NCBI RefSeq assembly: GCF_902806455.1
Contig: NZ_CADCWQ010000002.1
Location: 555,232-619,231, forward strand
Length of the DNA: 64,000 nucleotides
Source of the DNA: Virgibacillus doumboii
GTDB taxonomy: Bacteria > Bacillota > Bacilli > Bacillales > Amphibacillaceae
Reading direction: 5' to 3'
The notes beneath the pieces were generated by a model, which saw only the letters and a program-made list of their open reading frames with translations, searched no databases and was not told the origin of the DNA. Both the position numbers and the translations under genes were made by a program. This document shows, in pieces, positions 1 through 8,511 of the stretch. How positions within the stretch are numbered: the first letter of the stretch is position 1; each line of letters begins with the position of its first letter.

Positions 1-81
1 ATTGAACAGTCCGGTGGAAAAATCATGGTTCGTGACTCTAAGCTCGGGGGAGCAAAATTTATTATATCTTTTGTTCACTAG
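1..81 (+). CDS. C-terminal end of a sensor histidine kinase (partial)
   Basis: Frame 1 is open from the window edge to a TAG at 79-81 and encodes 26 residues. The peptide has the pattern SGGKIMVRDSKLGGAKFIIS, which resembles the last strand of a HATPase_c domain (G-G-x-I-x-V-x-S-x-x-G-x-G-T-x-F-x-I). It is therefore most likely the end of a histidine kinase. Only the tail is visible, so the family is an inference from this short motif. Confidence 0.5.
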   Translation: MEQSGGKIMVRDSKLGGAKFIISFVH

Positions 82-85
82 CGTT

Positions 86-132
86 TTATGATACAATAGG
101 ATAGTTTGAGTCATCTCGACATACAGAGGAGC
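86..132 (+). promoter_or_regulatory. Probable typA promoter and ribosome binding site
   Basis: A TACAAT -10 element lies at 92-97 with a weak TTGTTC-like -35 about 15 bp upstream at 71-76, just behind the upstream stop codon. A GAGGAG Shine-Dalgarno sequence follows at about 125-130, at normal distance from the ATG at 143. Confidence 0.4.
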
Positions 133-142
133 GTACTTTTTT

Positions 143-1972
143 ATGCAATTAAGAGAAGATATTCGTAACATCGCTATTATCGCCCACGTTGACCATGGCA
201 AAACGACACTTGTCGATCAGCTGTTAAAATATTCCGGAACGTTCCGTGAAAATGAACAAGTGAACGAACGCGCGATGGACTCCAATGATATTGAACGTGA
301 GCGCGGCATTACGATTTTAGCGAAAAACACAGCGATTAAATATAAAGATACCACCATTAACATTCTCGACACCCCGGGCCACGCGGACTTTGGCGGGGAA
401 GTGGAACGGATTATGAAAATGGTTGACGGTGTTATTTTAGTAGTTGATGCCTATGAGGGAACGATGCCGCAAACCCGTTTCGTACTGAAAAAAGCATTGG
501 AACAAAAACTGACTCCAATTGTTGTTTTAAATAAAATTGACCGTCCGAATGCACGTCCAAATGATGTGATTGATGAAGTATTGGACTTGTTTATTGAACT
601 TGGAGCAGATGATGAACAGCTGGAATTTCCGGTTGTTTATGCATCAGCTTTGAATGGTACTTCAGGAGAAGAACCTGAGGAACAGTCAGAAACAATGGAC
701 CCGGTTTTTACTACGATTCTGGATCATATTCCTGCACCACCGGATACAAAAGAAGATCCGTTGCAGTTCCAGATAACATTGCTTGATTATAACGACTACG
801 TAGGCCGCATTGGTGTTGGGCGTGTTGTTCGCGGCAAAATCAGTGTCGGACAGCAGGTTGTCGTTATGAAAAAAGACGGTACGGAGAAGCCTTTCCGTAT
901 CAGTAAACTGTTCGGCTTTATTGGACTGAAACGTATGGAAATTCAGGAAGCACAGGCTGGTGACATTGTTGCAATAGCCGGTATGGACGACATTAATATC
1001 GGAGAAACCATTTGTGCACATGACCATCCCGAAGCACTACCATGGCTTCGGATTGATGAACCAACATTGCAAATGACATTTCTTGTGAATAACAGTCCGT
1101 TTGCTGGCCGTGAGGGTGACTATATTACTTCCCGTCGAATTGAAGAGCGTCTCATGAAGCAGCTGGAAACAGATGTCAGCTTGCGTGTTGACCCAACTGA
1201 ATCACCGGATGCCTGGACTGTTTCCGGACGCGGCGAACTGCATTTATCGATTCTGATTGAAAACATGCGCCGTGAAGGCTATGAGTTACAGTTATCCAAG
1301 CCGCAAGTAATTATCAAAGAAATTGATGGTGTGAAATGCGAACCGGTTGAGCGTGTGCAGGTTGATGTGCCGGAAGAGTATACCGGTGGGGTTATGGAAT
1401 CACTTGGAGCACGAAAAGGCGAAATGCTCGATATGGTTAACCAGGGAAATGGACAGGTTCGTCTCGAATTTAAAGTGCCATCACGCGGATTGATCGGCTA
1501 CTCAACCGAGTTTATGTCACAAACACGCGGCTACGGTATCCTGAATCATTCGTTCGATGCCTATGAACCACTTGTAAAAGGTCAGGTTGGCGGACGTCGT
1601 GAAGGTGTTCTTGTTGGCCTTGAAAATGGCAAGGCATCCACTTATGGCATTATGCAGCTTGAGGATCGCGGCGTTATTTTTGTCGAGCCTGGTACAGAAA
1701 TTTATGCCGGTATGATTGTCGGTGAGCACAACCGCGAAAATGACCTGACAGTTAATATTACAAAGGAAAAACATTTAACAAACGTTCGTTCAGCAACAAA
1801 AGACCAGACAGCGACAATCAGGAAGACACGTGAAATGTCGCTGGAAGAAGCGATTGAATATTTGAATGATGACGAGTATTGTGAGGTAACACCGGAATCA
1901 ATCCGTCTTCGTAAAAAAATCCTGAATAAAAGTGAACGTGAAAAAGCAGCCAAGAAATCGAAATTGGGATAA
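143..1972 (+). CDS. typA: Ribosome-associated translational GTPase TypA/BipA
   Basis: A 609-residue member of the EF-G/LepA family of translational GTPases, which binds the 70S ribosome and supports ribosome assembly and growth at low temperature or under stress. The G1 motif AHVDHGKTT is near residue 15, the switch region ERERGITI near 50, G3 DTPGHADF near 75 and G4 NKID near 130. A domain-II beta barrel, two alpha-beta domains and the C-terminal TypA-specific domain (YGIMQLEDRG, then VNITKEKHLTNVRS) follow. Length matches the family. The ATG at 143 has GAGGAG upstream. A hairpin with a T run follows at 1988-2027. The product is secure. Confidence 0.96.
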   Translation: MQLREDIRNIAIIAHVDHGKTTLVDQLLKYSGTFRENEQVNERAMDSNDIERERGITILAKNTAIKYKDTTINILDTPGHADFGGEVERIMKMVDGVILVVDAYEGTMPQTRFVLKKALEQKLTPIVVLNKIDRPNARPNDVIDEVLDLFIELGADDEQLEFPVVYASALNGTSGEEPEEQSETMDPVFTTILDHIPAPPDTKEDPLQFQITLLDYNDYVGRIGVGRVVRGKISVGQQVVVMKKDGTEKPFRISKLFGFIGLKRMEIQEAQAGDIVAIAGMDDINIGETICAHDHPEALPWLRIDEPTLQMTFLVNNSPFAGREGDYITSRRIEERLMKQLETDVSLRVDPTESPDAWTVSGRGELHLSILIENMRREGYELQLSKPQVIIKEIDGVKCEPVERVQVDVPEEYTGGVMESLGARKGEMLDMVNQGNGQVRLEFKVPSRGLIGYSTEFMSQTRGYGILNHSFDAYEPLVKGQVGGRREGVLVGLENGKASTYGIMQLEDRGVIFVEPGTEIYAGMIVGEHNRENDLTVNITKEKHLTNVRSATKDQTATIRKTREMSLEEAIEYLNDDEYCEVTPESIRLRKKILNKSEREKAAKKSKLG

Positions 1973-1987
1973 GTTGCTGAATTATAA

Positions 1988-2027
1988 GGCGGCGGAGTGC
2001 ATGTGTTTGTGCTTTCGCCGTTTTTTT
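1988..2027 (+). terminator. Intrinsic terminator after typA
   Basis: GGCGGCGGAGTGC pairs imperfectly with GTGCTTTCGCCG and is followed by seven T residues. Confidence 0.65.
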
Positions 2028-2060
2028 GTGGATGTGAAGTGGTGGCGGGCGAGATATGCG

Positions 2061-2319
2061 CGGATATATCAGGAGAAGAATGAATTTATCGGGAGAAGAA
2101 TGAATTTATCAGGAGAAGAGCGAATTTATCAGGAGAAGAGCGAATTTATCAGGAGAAGAGTGAATTTATCGGGAGAAGAATGAATTTATCAGGAGAAGAA
2201 TGAATTTATCAGGAGAAGAATGAATTTATCGGGAGAAGAATGAATTTATCAGGAGAAGAGCGAATTTATCGGGAGAAGAGTGAATTTATCAGTAGAAGAA
2301 TGATTTTATCAGGAGAAGC
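2061..2319. repeat. 20-bp tandem repeat array, 12 copies plus partial ends
   Basis: The unit AGGAGAAGAATGAATTTATC is repeated head to tail without spacers. Full copies fill 2071-2310, preceded by half a unit (2061-2070) and followed by 9 bp of the next. Nearly all variation is transitions at three fixed unit positions: A/G at 1, A/G at 10 and T/C at 11. The last full copy has two transversions (AGTAGAAG and TGATTTTATC). The period is not a multiple of three, so it is unlikely to code. Each unit contains an SD-like AGGAG. Confidence 0.95.
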
Positions 2320-2425
2320 ACACCAACATCACGAACCAGCAGTGCACCCAATCCACCAAAATAGTTGAAGTACACTACTATCGCGGGTACACTAAAACAA
2401 ACTATGAAACGCGAGGTGGTTCCAG
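2320..2425. other. Short unannotated spacer with ribosome binding site
   Basis: After the array, about 90 bp carry no recognisable gene. GAGGTGGT at 2413-2420 is an excellent Shine-Dalgarno sequence, and it decides the start of the next gene. Confidence 0.6.
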
Positions 2426-3502
2426 ATTCGATATCTAATCATATTGATGACAATCACGATTGTGCTTGGTGCATGCGTACAGCAGGAAACACCGGAACAG
2501 GAAGCGGATCAAACATTGCAGGAAGACACTGATTCGGAAAAACAACTTGAGGTCATTGCAGAAGATCTTAAGGAGCCCTGGGAGATTGTCAAAACGGGTG
2601 ATACATTTTATATAAGTGAGCGGAGAGGCAGTATTGTTAAAATTCAAGACGGCAAAAAAACCCGAATGCCCGTACAATTTTCGGAGGATCTTTCCAATCA
2701 GCCGGAAGCTGGTCTATTAGGTATCGCGTTTCCGGAAAACTTTAACGAGACAAGCACGGGGTATGCTTATTACTCCTATCAGGAAAATGAAAACTATTAT
2801 CAGCGGGTTGTAAAAATTCAATCGCAAAATGACAAGTGGAAAGAAACAGCAACCCTTCTGGATAAAATTCCAGGCGGTCAATTTCATCAGGGTGGCCGTA
2901 TCGAAATCGGACCGGACAATAAACTGTATATAACAACCGGTGATGCAACGAATCCTGAATTATCCCAGGACCTGAATAGTCTAGCGGGAAAAATTCTGCG
3001 CATGAATCCGGATGGAACAATACCTGAAGATAATCCATTTGAAAATTCTTATGTTTATTCATATGGACACCGTAATCCACAGGGCCTTGCCTGGAATGAG
3101 GATAATCAATTGTACGCTACCGAACATGGGTCAAGTGCGCACGATGAAATCAACCGGATTATCAAAGGAAGGAATTATGGATGGCCGGCAATCCGAGGGG
3201 ATGAATCGGCCCCACAAATGAAAACACCGATTATTCACTCCGGAAATGATACATGGGCCCCTTCTGGTATGACATATTTTAACAGCAACTTTTATTTTGC
3301 TTCACTGGCGGGTGAAGGTTTGCGCCAATTTGATCCGGAAAAGGAATCGCAGACACGAATCATATCTGATGTCGGGCGTGTTCGGGATGCACTGGCAACT
3401 GATAAAGGGATTTATTTTATCACAAATAATACCGATGGCCGTGGAACTCCTGCTGAAAATGATGATCGGTTGTTATTTTTGCTGCAACAGGAACTGAACT
3501 GA
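2426..3502 (+). CDS. PQQ-dependent sugar (glucose/sorbosone-type) dehydrogenase lipoprotein
   Basis: Soluble-glucose-dehydrogenase-like six-bladed propeller predicted to oxidise an aldose outside the membrane with PQQ. Family motifs are HQGGRIEIGPDNKLYITTGD, then YGHRNPQGLAW, TEHGSSAHDEIN and NYGWP. The first ATG/TTG codons (2444 TTG, 2447 ATG) have no ribosome site and would give an uncharged signal. An in-frame ATT at 2426 lies 5 nt behind GAGGTGGT and restores a lipoprotein signal, (M)RYLIILMTITIVLGAC with lipobox VLGAC. I therefore place the start at ATT (358 residues); this is unusual and unproven. A paralogue lies at 7336-8511. The substrate cannot be read from sequence. Confidence 0.85.
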   Translation: MRYLIILMTITIVLGACVQQETPEQEADQTLQEDTDSEKQLEVIAEDLKEPWEIVKTGDTFYISERRGSIVKIQDGKKTRMPVQFSEDLSNQPEAGLLGIAFPENFNETSTGYAYYSYQENENYYQRVVKIQSQNDKWKETATLLDKIPGGQFHQGGRIEIGPDNKLYITTGDATNPELSQDLNSLAGKILRMNPDGTIPEDNPFENSYVYSYGHRNPQGLAWNEDNQLYATEHGSSAHDEINRIIKGRNYGWPAIRGDESAPQMKTPIIHSGNDTWAPSGMTYFNSNFYFASLAGEGLRQFDPEKESQTRIISDVGRVRDALATDKGIYFITNNTDGRGTPAENDDRLLFLLQQELN

Positions 3503-3510
3503 ATGATATT

Positions 3511-3547
3511 AGCTGTTTTGCACAAATTATCGCAAAGCAGCTTTTTA
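3511..3547 (+). terminator. Intrinsic terminator after the sugar dehydrogenase
   Basis: AGCTGTTTTGC pairs with GCAAAGCAGCT across an 8-9 nt loop and is followed by TTTTTAAT. Confidence 0.65.
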
Positions 3548-3644
3548 ATCACTGTAATTTGGGTAATTAATTAGTATATAACTTGTCCTGCTATATGTAA
3601 TTTACCTGGATATGCTATAAATATATAAAAGGCAGGTGTTACAA

Positions 3645-3944
3645 ATGGGAAAACTTTTTAAACGCGGCAGGTTTTTGCTGAAATTTCATAAATCGATTCC
3701 ATTTGTTAAAGACTTTTTTATATCGAAAGAAGTAAATATAATGACCAAAGTGTTCTATGCACTATTAATTATCGGTTACATTGCTTTTCCATTTGATATT
3801 ATACCGGACTTTCTATTTTTGTTCGGGATTTTTGATGATATTGCCATTGCCGCTTTCCTATTGCAAAGGATGGTTAAAGTTGCACCGGAAACATTGAAAG
3901 AAAAACATGATTTGCAGGAATCCAACGACCAGCAGAGTCAGTGA
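3645..3944 (+). CDS. YkvA family (DUF1232) membrane protein
   Basis: A 99-residue protein. Its core, roughly residues 33-65, holds the DUF1232 hallmark: a hydrophobic helix followed by YIAFPFDIIPDFL and FGIFDDIAIA. The family is small and membrane-associated with no firmly established function. The ATG at 3645 is preferred over a GTG at 3636 because AGGTG sits 6 nt before the ATG. The C-terminus is short and charged. It is convergent with the YusW-like gene, and the two share the hairpin at 3952-4002. Confidence 0.8.
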   Translation: MGKLFKRGRFLLKFHKSIPFVKDFFISKEVNIMTKVFYALLIIGYIAFPFDIIPDFLFLFGIFDDIAIAAFLLQRMVKVAPETLKEKHDLQESNDQQSQ

Positions 3945-3951
3945 AAATAAA

Positions 3952-4002
3952 AACCGTTTCCATAAAAAAGCTGAGTTTTCACTGCGCTTTCAGGAAACGG
4001 TT
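3952..4002. terminator. Bidirectional terminator between convergent genes
   Basis: AACCGTTTCC (3952-3961) pairs perfectly with GGAAACGGTT (3993-4002), with a 31-nt loop. A-rich and T-rich flanks allow use from both strands. Confidence 0.55.
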
Positions 4003-4011
4003 ATTGTAATA

Positions 4012-4488
4012 CTATTGCTTCACCTCATATGTTTTTTCTACTCCGTCCGAAAAGGTTACCTGCAGTTCAGCTTTCAGAAAATCTTCCGGCAAATCAAATG
4101 CTGCGATTGATTCTGCAACGGCTTCTTCATCAGTCATATCCGGATTAAGTTCTAATTCCTGCAGAACCGGGAACATCTCCTTAAACGCATCTGATCCCCG
4201 TGCGGTGACATCAACAAATGGATTATAGAATTCAGCTTCAATCAGACCTTCTTCATTTGCAATTTCCCCTTCAAATTCAGTCCCATCATATAAAACATCA
4301 AAGTCATAAACAGTATAATCCAACTGATTCATCTTATCTCCCATATCAGTCTGGTTCATTACCGGCTGACTTTCCATGTCACTCTGTTGCTGATCAGAAT
4401 TCTGCTTGGAATTTTCGTCGTCATTTCCACAAGCCGTTATCATGAAAACTGATGCAAAAATGACAGTAAACATTATCAGTTTTTTCAT
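4012..4488 (-). CDS. YusW-like lipoprotein
   Basis: A 158-residue secreted lipoprotein. MKKLIMFTVIFASVFMITAC is a clear type II signal peptide with lipobox ITAC, followed by a Gln/Asn/Ser-rich linker. The C-terminal 100 residues fit the YusW domain: acidic strands, then GSDAFKEMFPVLQEL and a closing ELQVTFSDGVEKTYEVK. Function is unknown. The ATG at 4488 is chosen because AAAGGAGGT precedes it; a longer in-frame reading upstream lacks a signal peptide. It is a single gene facing the YkvA-like gene and is divergent from the quinoprotein at 4682. Confidence 0.75.
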   Translation of the reverse strand: MKKLIMFTVIFASVFMITACGNDDENSKQNSDQQQSDMESQPVMNQTDMGDKMNQLDYTVYDFDVLYDGTEFEGEIANEEGLIEAEFYNPFVDVTARGSDAFKEMFPVLQELELNPDMTDEEAVAESIAAFDLPEDFLKAELQVTFSDGVEKTYEVKQ

Positions 4489-4681
4489 TACTGGATACCT
4501 CCTTTTTAACTTTATTGGCATTATCTCCATTTCCACAGCCGGATATTCATTTTTTCATAGAAAAGCTGCTATTTTCACAGATTTCATGAATAACGTAATT
4601 TCTCGCTTCCTATTCTGGTTATTTTTAAAATACTGGGGCAAATTACAAGTAACCATTTTAGAGAAAGGAGCTTCTGAGTGA

Positions 4682-6955
4682 ATGGAAAAAATGGATAAAA
4701 TGATGTGGATTGTCATTCTTACTGTCGCAATCATCGCTATTGGTGGTTATTTTACTTTTCAGAGTGTCACTCAAGATGAACAAGCTGATGCTCCTAGTGA
4801 AGATACAAAAAAGAAAGAGGATAGCAAAGGAGAGAAACAGGATAAGGACTCAGAAGGCAAGGAAGTGGAGAACAGATCATCTGCAGAACATCAATCCTGG
4901 CAGCATATGAAATACCCGGGAGAACTAGCTCCGGACTTTTCAGGAGAACAACTTACTTCTCCCCCTGCCAATAACTGGATTACATTTGGTGGAAGCATTT
5001 TTAATGGCAGGTATTCAACGTTAAATCAGGTAGATGCGTCCAATGCAGCTGATTTAAAAGCTGATTGGGTTACCAGCCTTGGTTCGGGGTTTTCTTTTAA
5101 ATATTCTGGTGAAGCGACTTCACTTGTTTATGATGGGGTGATGTTTACCATTACAGGTGCAAATAATGTCACCGCATTGGATGCAACTACCGGGGAGATT
5201 ATTTGGGAGTTCCGTCCGAAACTGGCTGAAGACCTTGACACGCTTTGTTGTGGGTGGGCAAGTCGTGGTGTTGCGCTTGGAGATGGAAAAGTGTATGTCG
5301 CTCTATTAGACGCAAGATTGGTGGCTCTTGATCAAAAAACCGGTAAAGTCGTGTGGGAAACACAAGTTGATGAATGGGAAAAAGGATATACCATCACAAG
5401 TGCACCACTATATTATGATGGAAAAGTTTACACCGGAATTGCCGGTGGTGAATATGGAATTCGTGGATATGTTGCAGCCTATGATTCAGATCTCGGCAGA
5501 CAAATCTGGCGAACATATACGGTGCCGGGACCCGGTAAGAAAGGGCATGAAACGTGGCCACAGAATAACGATGCCTGGATAAAAGGCGGTGCACCAGTAT
5601 GGCAAACACCAGCTGTCGACCCCGAGCTTGGCATGATTTATTTTGCAACCGGTAATACATCTCCTGACCTTGATGGCAGTAGACGGGAAGGGGATAATTT
5701 ATTTACTGATTCCGTGTTAGCACTGGATGCAGACACAGGTGATTATGAATGGCATTTTCAGCAGGTACATCACGATATATGGGACCTGGACTCAGCAAAC
5801 CCGGTTGTTCTATATGATGTAAAAATAGACGGTGAGATGCGAAAAGGAATTGCCCAGGCCAGTAAAACAGGCTGGGTATACATGCTGGATCGGACTAATG
5901 GTGAACCGCTGATTGGTATCGAAGAACAGCCGGTACCTCAAAATGAAAATCAGAAGACGTCACCAACACAACCAATTCCAAAAGGGGATGCATTTGTACC
6001 CCAGAATATAACGGAAGAGGATATTAAGCAGGATCTTCCGGAAGGTTTCAATGGTAAGACGGGGGAAATTTTCACACCTTTTTGGGATGAACCGGTTACT
6101 GTTAAACCGTCACCACAGGGTGGGGCGAATTGGCCGCCATCCGCATACAACCCGAATACAGAACTGTTTTATGTGTTAGGGAATGATACTTATTTCGCGT
6201 ATGCACACTATGCAGAGGATGAAGCCAATAAATTTGAAGAGGGAAAAGAATGGATTGGCAGTGTCTGGCAGCCTGTGCAGGATGCGCCAGCTAAGGGTAC
6301 CGTGACCGCATTGGACATTCAAACGAATGAAATCGTCTGGCAAAAAAATTGGGATACAATTGCCTACAGTGGAATCCTGACGACTAATGGAAACCTCGTG
6401 TTTGTTGGTCATAACGATGGTCGGATTATTGCATATAATGCAACTAATGGTGACAAGGTATGGGAATTCAAAACAGATGCTGGTGCGAATGCGCCGCCAA
6501 TAACTTACAAGGTAGACGGAAAACAGTATATTTCCATATTCTCTGCAGGAAATTCACTCGCCGGAACAAAACATGGAGATAAGATTTACACTTTCTCATT
6601 GGAAGGTGAATATGGATCAACCAAGGATATTCCGGAAGACGCCATTAATTCATCACCGATTAAGAGTGATGAAACGAAAGAACAAAAAGAAGAAAACAGT
6701 GGGCAAGGTTCAACAGTCGGAAACGGTCAAAAAATATATGAAAATAACTGCCTGTCCTGTCATGGCGCAGAAGCGGTAGGAGGACATAATGGACCTAACC
6801 TGCAGAATAGTCCTATGCTCAATGACGACGAAGCACTGCTTAAACAAATAAAGAAAGGCGGCGGAGGGATGCCGCCGTTTGAAGGAACACTAAGTGAAGA
6901 CGAAATAAAAGCAGTTGCAGAGTACCTGAAGAGTTTGGGTAAAAAAGGAGATTAG
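4682..6955 (+). CDS. Membrane-anchored PQQ-dependent dehydrogenase fused to cytochrome c
   Basis: A 757-residue quinohaemoprotein. An N-terminal anchor (residues about 8-27) is followed by a charged, disordered linker to about 70. An eight-bladed PQQ propeller comes next, with repeated W-docking motifs such as ALDATTGEIIWEF and ALDIQTNEIVWQK. The vicinal disulfide pair CCGW is at 189-190. The catalytic Asp is probably D368 in HHDIWDLD, with a second Asp at +2 (D370). KTGWVYMLDRTNGEP follows. A class I cytochrome c domain closes the protein, with C690-LS-C693-H694 and a likely Met ligand in GGGMPPF. It is predicted to oxidise alcohols or sugars outside the membrane and pass electrons through its own haem to the respiratory chain. 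No PQQ synthesis genes are visible here. The ATG at 4682 has AAAGGAG 11 nt upstream. Confidence 0.88.
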   Translation: MEKMDKMMWIVILTVAIIAIGGYFTFQSVTQDEQADAPSEDTKKKEDSKGEKQDKDSEGKEVENRSSAEHQSWQHMKYPGELAPDFSGEQLTSPPANNWITFGGSIFNGRYSTLNQVDASNAADLKADWVTSLGSGFSFKYSGEATSLVYDGVMFTITGANNVTALDATTGEIIWEFRPKLAEDLDTLCCGWASRGVALGDGKVYVALLDARLVALDQKTGKVVWETQVDEWEKGYTITSAPLYYDGKVYTGIAGGEYGIRGYVAAYDSDLGRQIWRTYTVPGPGKKGHETWPQNNDAWIKGGAPVWQTPAVDPELGMIYFATGNTSPDLDGSRREGDNLFTDSVLALDADTGDYEWHFQQVHHDIWDLDSANPVVLYDVKIDGEMRKGIAQASKTGWVYMLDRTNGEPLIGIEEQPVPQNENQKTSPTQPIPKGDAFVPQNITEEDIKQDLPEGFNGKTGEIFTPFWDEPVTVKPSPQGGANWPPSAYNPNTELFYVLGNDTYFAYAHYAEDEANKFEEGKEWIGSVWQPVQDAPAKGTVTALDIQTNEIVWQKNWDTIAYSGILTTNGNLVFVGHNDGRIIAYNATNGDKVWEFKTDAGANAPPITYKVDGKQYISIFSAGNSLAGTKHGDKIYTFSLEGEYGSTKDIPEDAINSSPIKSDETKEQKEENSGQGSTVGNGQKIYENNCLSCHGAEAVGGHNGPNLQNSPMLNDDEALLKQIKKGGGGMPPFEGTLSEDEIKAVAEYLKSLGKKGD

Positions 6956-6962
6956 GAAAAAT

Positions 6963-7322
6963 AAAAGAGGTTGGGACACAAGTATTTTATCAATAACAAA
7001 ATCCGAACATATTGGAAATGGTGCATAAAACCGCTCCGGGAATATACTTCGCTTTCACACCTCCGGGTACCAAGGCGACATCTGCTCAAAAAGTACGATT
7101 TCGCAGTGTCTTCTTAGCCGGGGGCGGCTGGTGAGCCTCCTCGTGCTAGCGCACTTCGGAGTCTCACCGATGCCTTTCCTCCCGTTAGAAGGAAGGCCGA
7201 CTAAAAGCGGCCTTTGCGGCCAACGTCGGCATACCCCTTTGAAGGGGCATATATTCCCTCCGCTATTTCCATGCATTGTTCGTCTTTTGGCAACACTTTT
7301 TTGTTTTGTCCCAGCCTCTTTT
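6963..7322. repeat. Interspersed element with terminal inverted repeats (GGGACA family)
   Basis: It is bounded by AAAAGAGGTTGGGACA (6963-6978) and TGTCCCAGCCTCTTTT (7307-7322), inverted with one mismatch. It fills the whole gap between two convergent genes. The interior is rich in nested complementarity: AGAAGGAAGGCCGACT, AGCGGCCTTTGCGGCC and CGCAGTGTCTTCTTAGCCG. It has no coding potential that I can support. Segments recur at 40.2-40.6 kb, and the end motif recurs at 55249-55390. It may serve as a bidirectional terminator. Confidence 0.85.
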
Positions 7323-7335
7323 TGTTAATGTTTAT

Positions 7336-8511
7336 TCATTCAGATGTATTTGCTTTTTCCGTGTCTGTCAACGGTATAGAGATCATGCGGTCATCTTTTT
7401 CCTTCGGCTCTCCCCGGCTGTCATGGTTATTGGTTATTGTAAACAGCGAGTCATCTTCAATCAAAACATCCCTCAGTCTGCCAACATCACTGAAAAATTC
7501 ATTGGTTTCGCCATTGGCAAGATTATAGGTGAAAATTTTGGCGCCTGCCAATGAAGCAATATACAGTTCCCCGTCATCATATGCCATCCCTGATGGTGCC
7601 CATGTGTCGTCGCCTGAATGGTGGAGGGGAGTAACCATATTCTCTGCTTCTTCATTACCCTGGATTTCAGGCCAGCCATAATTTTTTCCGGCCTCGATTA
7701 AATTGATTTCATCGTGACCATCTTCCCCGTGCTCAGAACTATAAAGGTTTCCTTCATCGTCCCAGGCAAATCCTTGAGGGTTACGATGACCATAGGAAAA
7801 TACGTAGGAACCTTCAAAAGGATTATCGTTAGGAATATCTCCGTTTAATTCCATACGCAGGATCTTTCCTGCCAGATTGTCCAGGTCCTGTGCATATTCG
7901 GGTTGCCCGGTATCGCCGGTAGTTACATACAACATGCCATCCGGACCAACCTGGATTCTGCCGCCATTATTAATTTCGCCGCCGGGTATTCCCTCCAAAA
8001 GAACATCCTTCTCTTTCCACACGTTGTCCTCCAGTGTCAGGGAAACAATTCGATTTAATATTTCCCCATCTTTTTCATACGTGTGGTAAGCAAGTGCCAT
8101 GTTCGTTGCCTCAAATTCAGGTACGAGGGTAAAACCTAGAAATCCGCCTTGACCTTTATGGAGAATTTCCTCTGTAACATCAACACTTTGCACGTCAACA
8201 AGACCGAATTCACCATTAATTCGAATCACCGTTCCATCCCGCTGACTCAGGAAAAAGTTGTTTCCACTTTTATTGATGGTCCAGGGAATAAAAAGGTTAT
8301 TCGCATCGATACTGCCATCATCTGAAGAGACTACTTCTATGGATCCTTCCGATACCTTAACAGCATCCTGTTGATATAAAGCTTCATCTGTATTCGTAGA
8401 TGTTTTGTTATCGTCGTCAGCATTATTTTTGTCCGAAGTGAAAAGAAATGCCAGTCCGACTGCAAGTATAAGTCCCAGAATACTTAAATACAGATAGATA
8501 GATTTTTTCAA
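7336..8511 (-). CDS. PQQ-dependent sugar (glucose/sorbosone-type) dehydrogenase, membrane-anchored
   Basis: A 391-residue paralogue of the gene at 2426. An N-terminal transmembrane anchor (about residues 4-26, YLYLSILGLILAVGLAFLF) replaces the lipobox. A linker rich in Asp, Asn and Thr leads to the propeller, with NNGGRIQVGPDGMLYVTTGD, then YGHRNPQGFAWDD, SSEHGEDGHDEIN and NYGWP. The start is TTG at 8511, 8 nt behind GGAGGTG. It is expected to oxidise an aldose at the outer face of the membrane with bound PQQ. It is convergent with the cytochrome-c-fused quinoprotein, so the three quinoproteins lie within 6.1 kb in three separate transcription units. Confidence 0.85.
   Translation of the reverse strand: MKKSIYLYLSILGLILAVGLAFLFTSDKNNADDDNKTSTNTDEALYQQDAVKVSEGSIEVVSSDDGSIDANNLFIPWTINKSGNNFFLSQRDGTVIRINGEFGLVDVQSVDVTEEILHKGQGGFLGFTLVPEFEATNMALAYHTYEKDGEILNRIVSLTLEDNVWKEKDVLLEGIPGGEINNGGRIQVGPDGMLYVTTGDTGQPEYAQDLDNLAGKILRMELNGDIPNDNPFEGSYVFSYGHRNPQGFAWDDEGNLYSSEHGEDGHDEINLIEAGKNYGWPEIQGNEEAENMVTPLHHSGDDTWAPSGMAYDDGELYIASLAGAKIFTYNLANGETNEFFSDVGRLRDVLIEDDSLFTITNNHDSRGEPKEKDDRMISIPLTDTEKANTSE

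Noticed and set aside
1932..2183. ORF reading through the 20-bp array as a repeat protein
   Set aside because: It starts inside typA, has no ribosome site and ends within the array; the 20-bp period rotates frame.
2061..2319. CRISPR array
   Set aside because: The units are contiguous with no unique spacers and there are no cas genes.
7131..7554. Plus-strand ORFs over the 7-kb repeat and the end of the sugar dehydrogenase
   Set aside because: They are shadows of the repeat and of the minus-strand gene, with no ribosome sites.
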